From the NCBI GenBank assembly GCA_002698425.1, contig NZXU01000076.1, positions 1 through 42,102 on the forward strand: DNA of 42,102 nucleotides, written 5' to 3'. The stretch is from Ahrensia sp. (lineage in GTDB: Bacteria > Pseudomonadota > Alphaproteobacteria > Rhizobiales > Rhizobiaceae). The notes beneath the pieces were generated by a model that searched no databases, was not told where the DNA came from, and saw nothing but the letters and a program-made list of their open reading frames with translations. Made by a program: the position numbers and the translations under genes. Positions 41,250 to 42,102 of the stretch are shown here, in pieces; positions within the stretch are counted from its first letter, which is position 1, and every line of letters begins with the position of its first letter.

Positions 41250-42102
41250 TGAATAATAGCTTAGGGACCGCGCTGGTCGGGCTGGGAGCTTTCCTGGTCT
41301 TGCTCGCCGCGGCGTTCGCTCAGGATGCGGCGTTTTCAACGCATGCCTGGGTCATCTTCCTTGTCCTCGCCATCGCGACCGTCGTGATGCTGCGGAACAC
41401 CAAGTTTTCCACTGCGGGCAGCGCGCCCGTCGATACGTCCGGCTATATGGACGGCGTGATTCGCTATGGCGCGATCATCACGCTGTTCTGGGGGATTGTC
41501 GGATTTCTCGTCGGCGTGGTGGTTGCCTCGCAGCTTGCCTGGCCGGAGCTCAATATCGAGCCCTGGTTCAATTTCGGCCGCATGCGGCCGCTGCACACCT
41601 CGGCGGTCATCTTCGCCTTCGGTGGCAACGCGCTGATCGCGACGTCCTTCTACGTTGTCCAGCGGACCACGCGCGCGCGCCTGTTCGGCGGCGGTCTCGC
41701 CTGGTTCGTGTTCTGGGGCTACCAGCTGTTCATCGTCATGGCGGCGACCGGCTATCTCCTGGGCATCACCGAAGGCCGTGAATATGCCGAGCCGGAATGG
41801 TATGTCGATCTCTGGCTGACGGTTGTCTGGGTCGCCTATCTGATCGTGTTCATGGGCACGATCTTCAAGCGCAAGGAGCCGCATATCTATGTGGCGAACT
41901 GGTTCTATCTCGCCTTCATCGTGACCATCGCGATGCTGCACATCGTCAACAACCTGTCGATGCCGGTGTCGCTGCTCGGCGCGAAGAGCTATTCGGCCTT
42001 CTCGGGTGTGCAGGACGCGCTGACCCAGTGGTGGTACGGCCACAACGCGGTGGGCTTCTTCCTGACCGCCGGCTTCCTCGGCATGATGTACTACTTCGTG
42101 CC
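41250..42102 (+). CDS. ccoN: Cytochrome cbb3 oxidase subunit I, N-terminal part (runs off the window)
   Basis: The first 284 codons of the catalytic haem-copper subunit of the high-affinity cbb3 oxidase (FixN in rhizobia). Translation from the ATG at 41250 gives two N-terminal hydrophobic segments, then [20 protein letters not shown] and [21 protein letters not shown], whose His is a ligand of the low-spin haem b. Further segments are [35 protein letters not shown] and [20 protein letters not shown], and [24 protein letters not shown] at the edge carries the catalytic-site His. CcoO, Q and P should follow outside. GAAGGGGG precedes the ATG. Confidence 0.96.

Overview
The window is about 42 kb of GC-rich DNA densely packed with metabolic genes. 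It looks chromosomal and comes from an alphaproteobacterium, most likely in the Hyphomicrobiales (Rhizobiales). The pointers are an FnrN-type regulator with a C-x2-C-x7-C cluster next to hemN and a divergent cbb3 oxidase gene, minCDE, a rhizobial-style xylose ABC transporter with a half-size ATPase, and urease genes with an LprI-like gene between ureB and ureC. This placement is inferred from gene content, not from a search. I see no tRNA, rRNA, insertion sequence, phage gene or CRISPR array.

Layout. (1) 1-2313, minus: ureA, ureB, an LprI-like periplasmic protein, a GNAT acetyltransferase and the start of ureC. (2) 2561-6086, plus: xylB, xylA and a hydroxypyruvate-isomerase-like gene. (3) 6074-19576: a phenylacetate (paa) catabolic island. 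A minus-strand operon paaG-paaI-paaK-paaR-(fused enoyl-CoA hydratase/3-hydroxyacyl-CoA dehydrogenase) diverges from paaZ-paaX. A cytochrome P450 (minus) converges on paaX and diverges from paaABCDE, which ends in a strong terminator. (4) 19560-21408, minus: minC-minD-minE. (5) 21610-24110, plus: hmgA and a luciferase-like flavin monooxygenase. (6) 24123-28620: a diguanylate cyclase, an Asp-box repeat protein, a dienelactone-hydrolase-like enzyme and a Popeye-like cyclic-nucleotide-fold membrane protein. (7) 28751-29965: an MFS carrier. (8) 29955-34818, minus: a tight four-gene run of ROK regulator, di-haem oxidoreductase, CRTAC1/ASPIC secreted repeat protein and GFA-like protein. (9) 35022-38232, plus: xylF-xylH-xylG. 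(10) 38414-42102: fnrN, then hemN and a hemerythrin-like gene (minus), diverging from ccoN, which runs off the window.

How it fits together. Xylose enters through XylFHG and is converted by XylA and XylB to xylulose 5-phosphate. The two halves lie 29 kb apart, and the ROK protein is the likely xylose-responsive repressor of the transporter. Phenylacetate is activated by PaaK, epoxidised by PaaABCDE, isomerised by PaaG, opened and oxidised by PaaZ, and passed to beta-oxidation by the fused hydratase/dehydrogenase; no thiolase (paaJ) is present. Homogentisate from tyrosine/phenylalanine is cleaved by HmgA. The last block is a microaerobic module: FnrN, a good FNR box at 41131-41144, cbb3 oxidase, oxygen-independent haem synthesis and a hemerythrin-like protein.

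The most unusual signals are: the four-gene redox/secreted operon headed by the ROK regulator; a P450 with non-canonical I-helix and haem-loop residues placed in the paa island; a shared near-palindrome (TTGCGTTKCARCGCAA) in front of both paaX and the P450/paaA promoter region; and the coexistence of PaaR-type and PaaX-type regulators, each with its own candidate operator.
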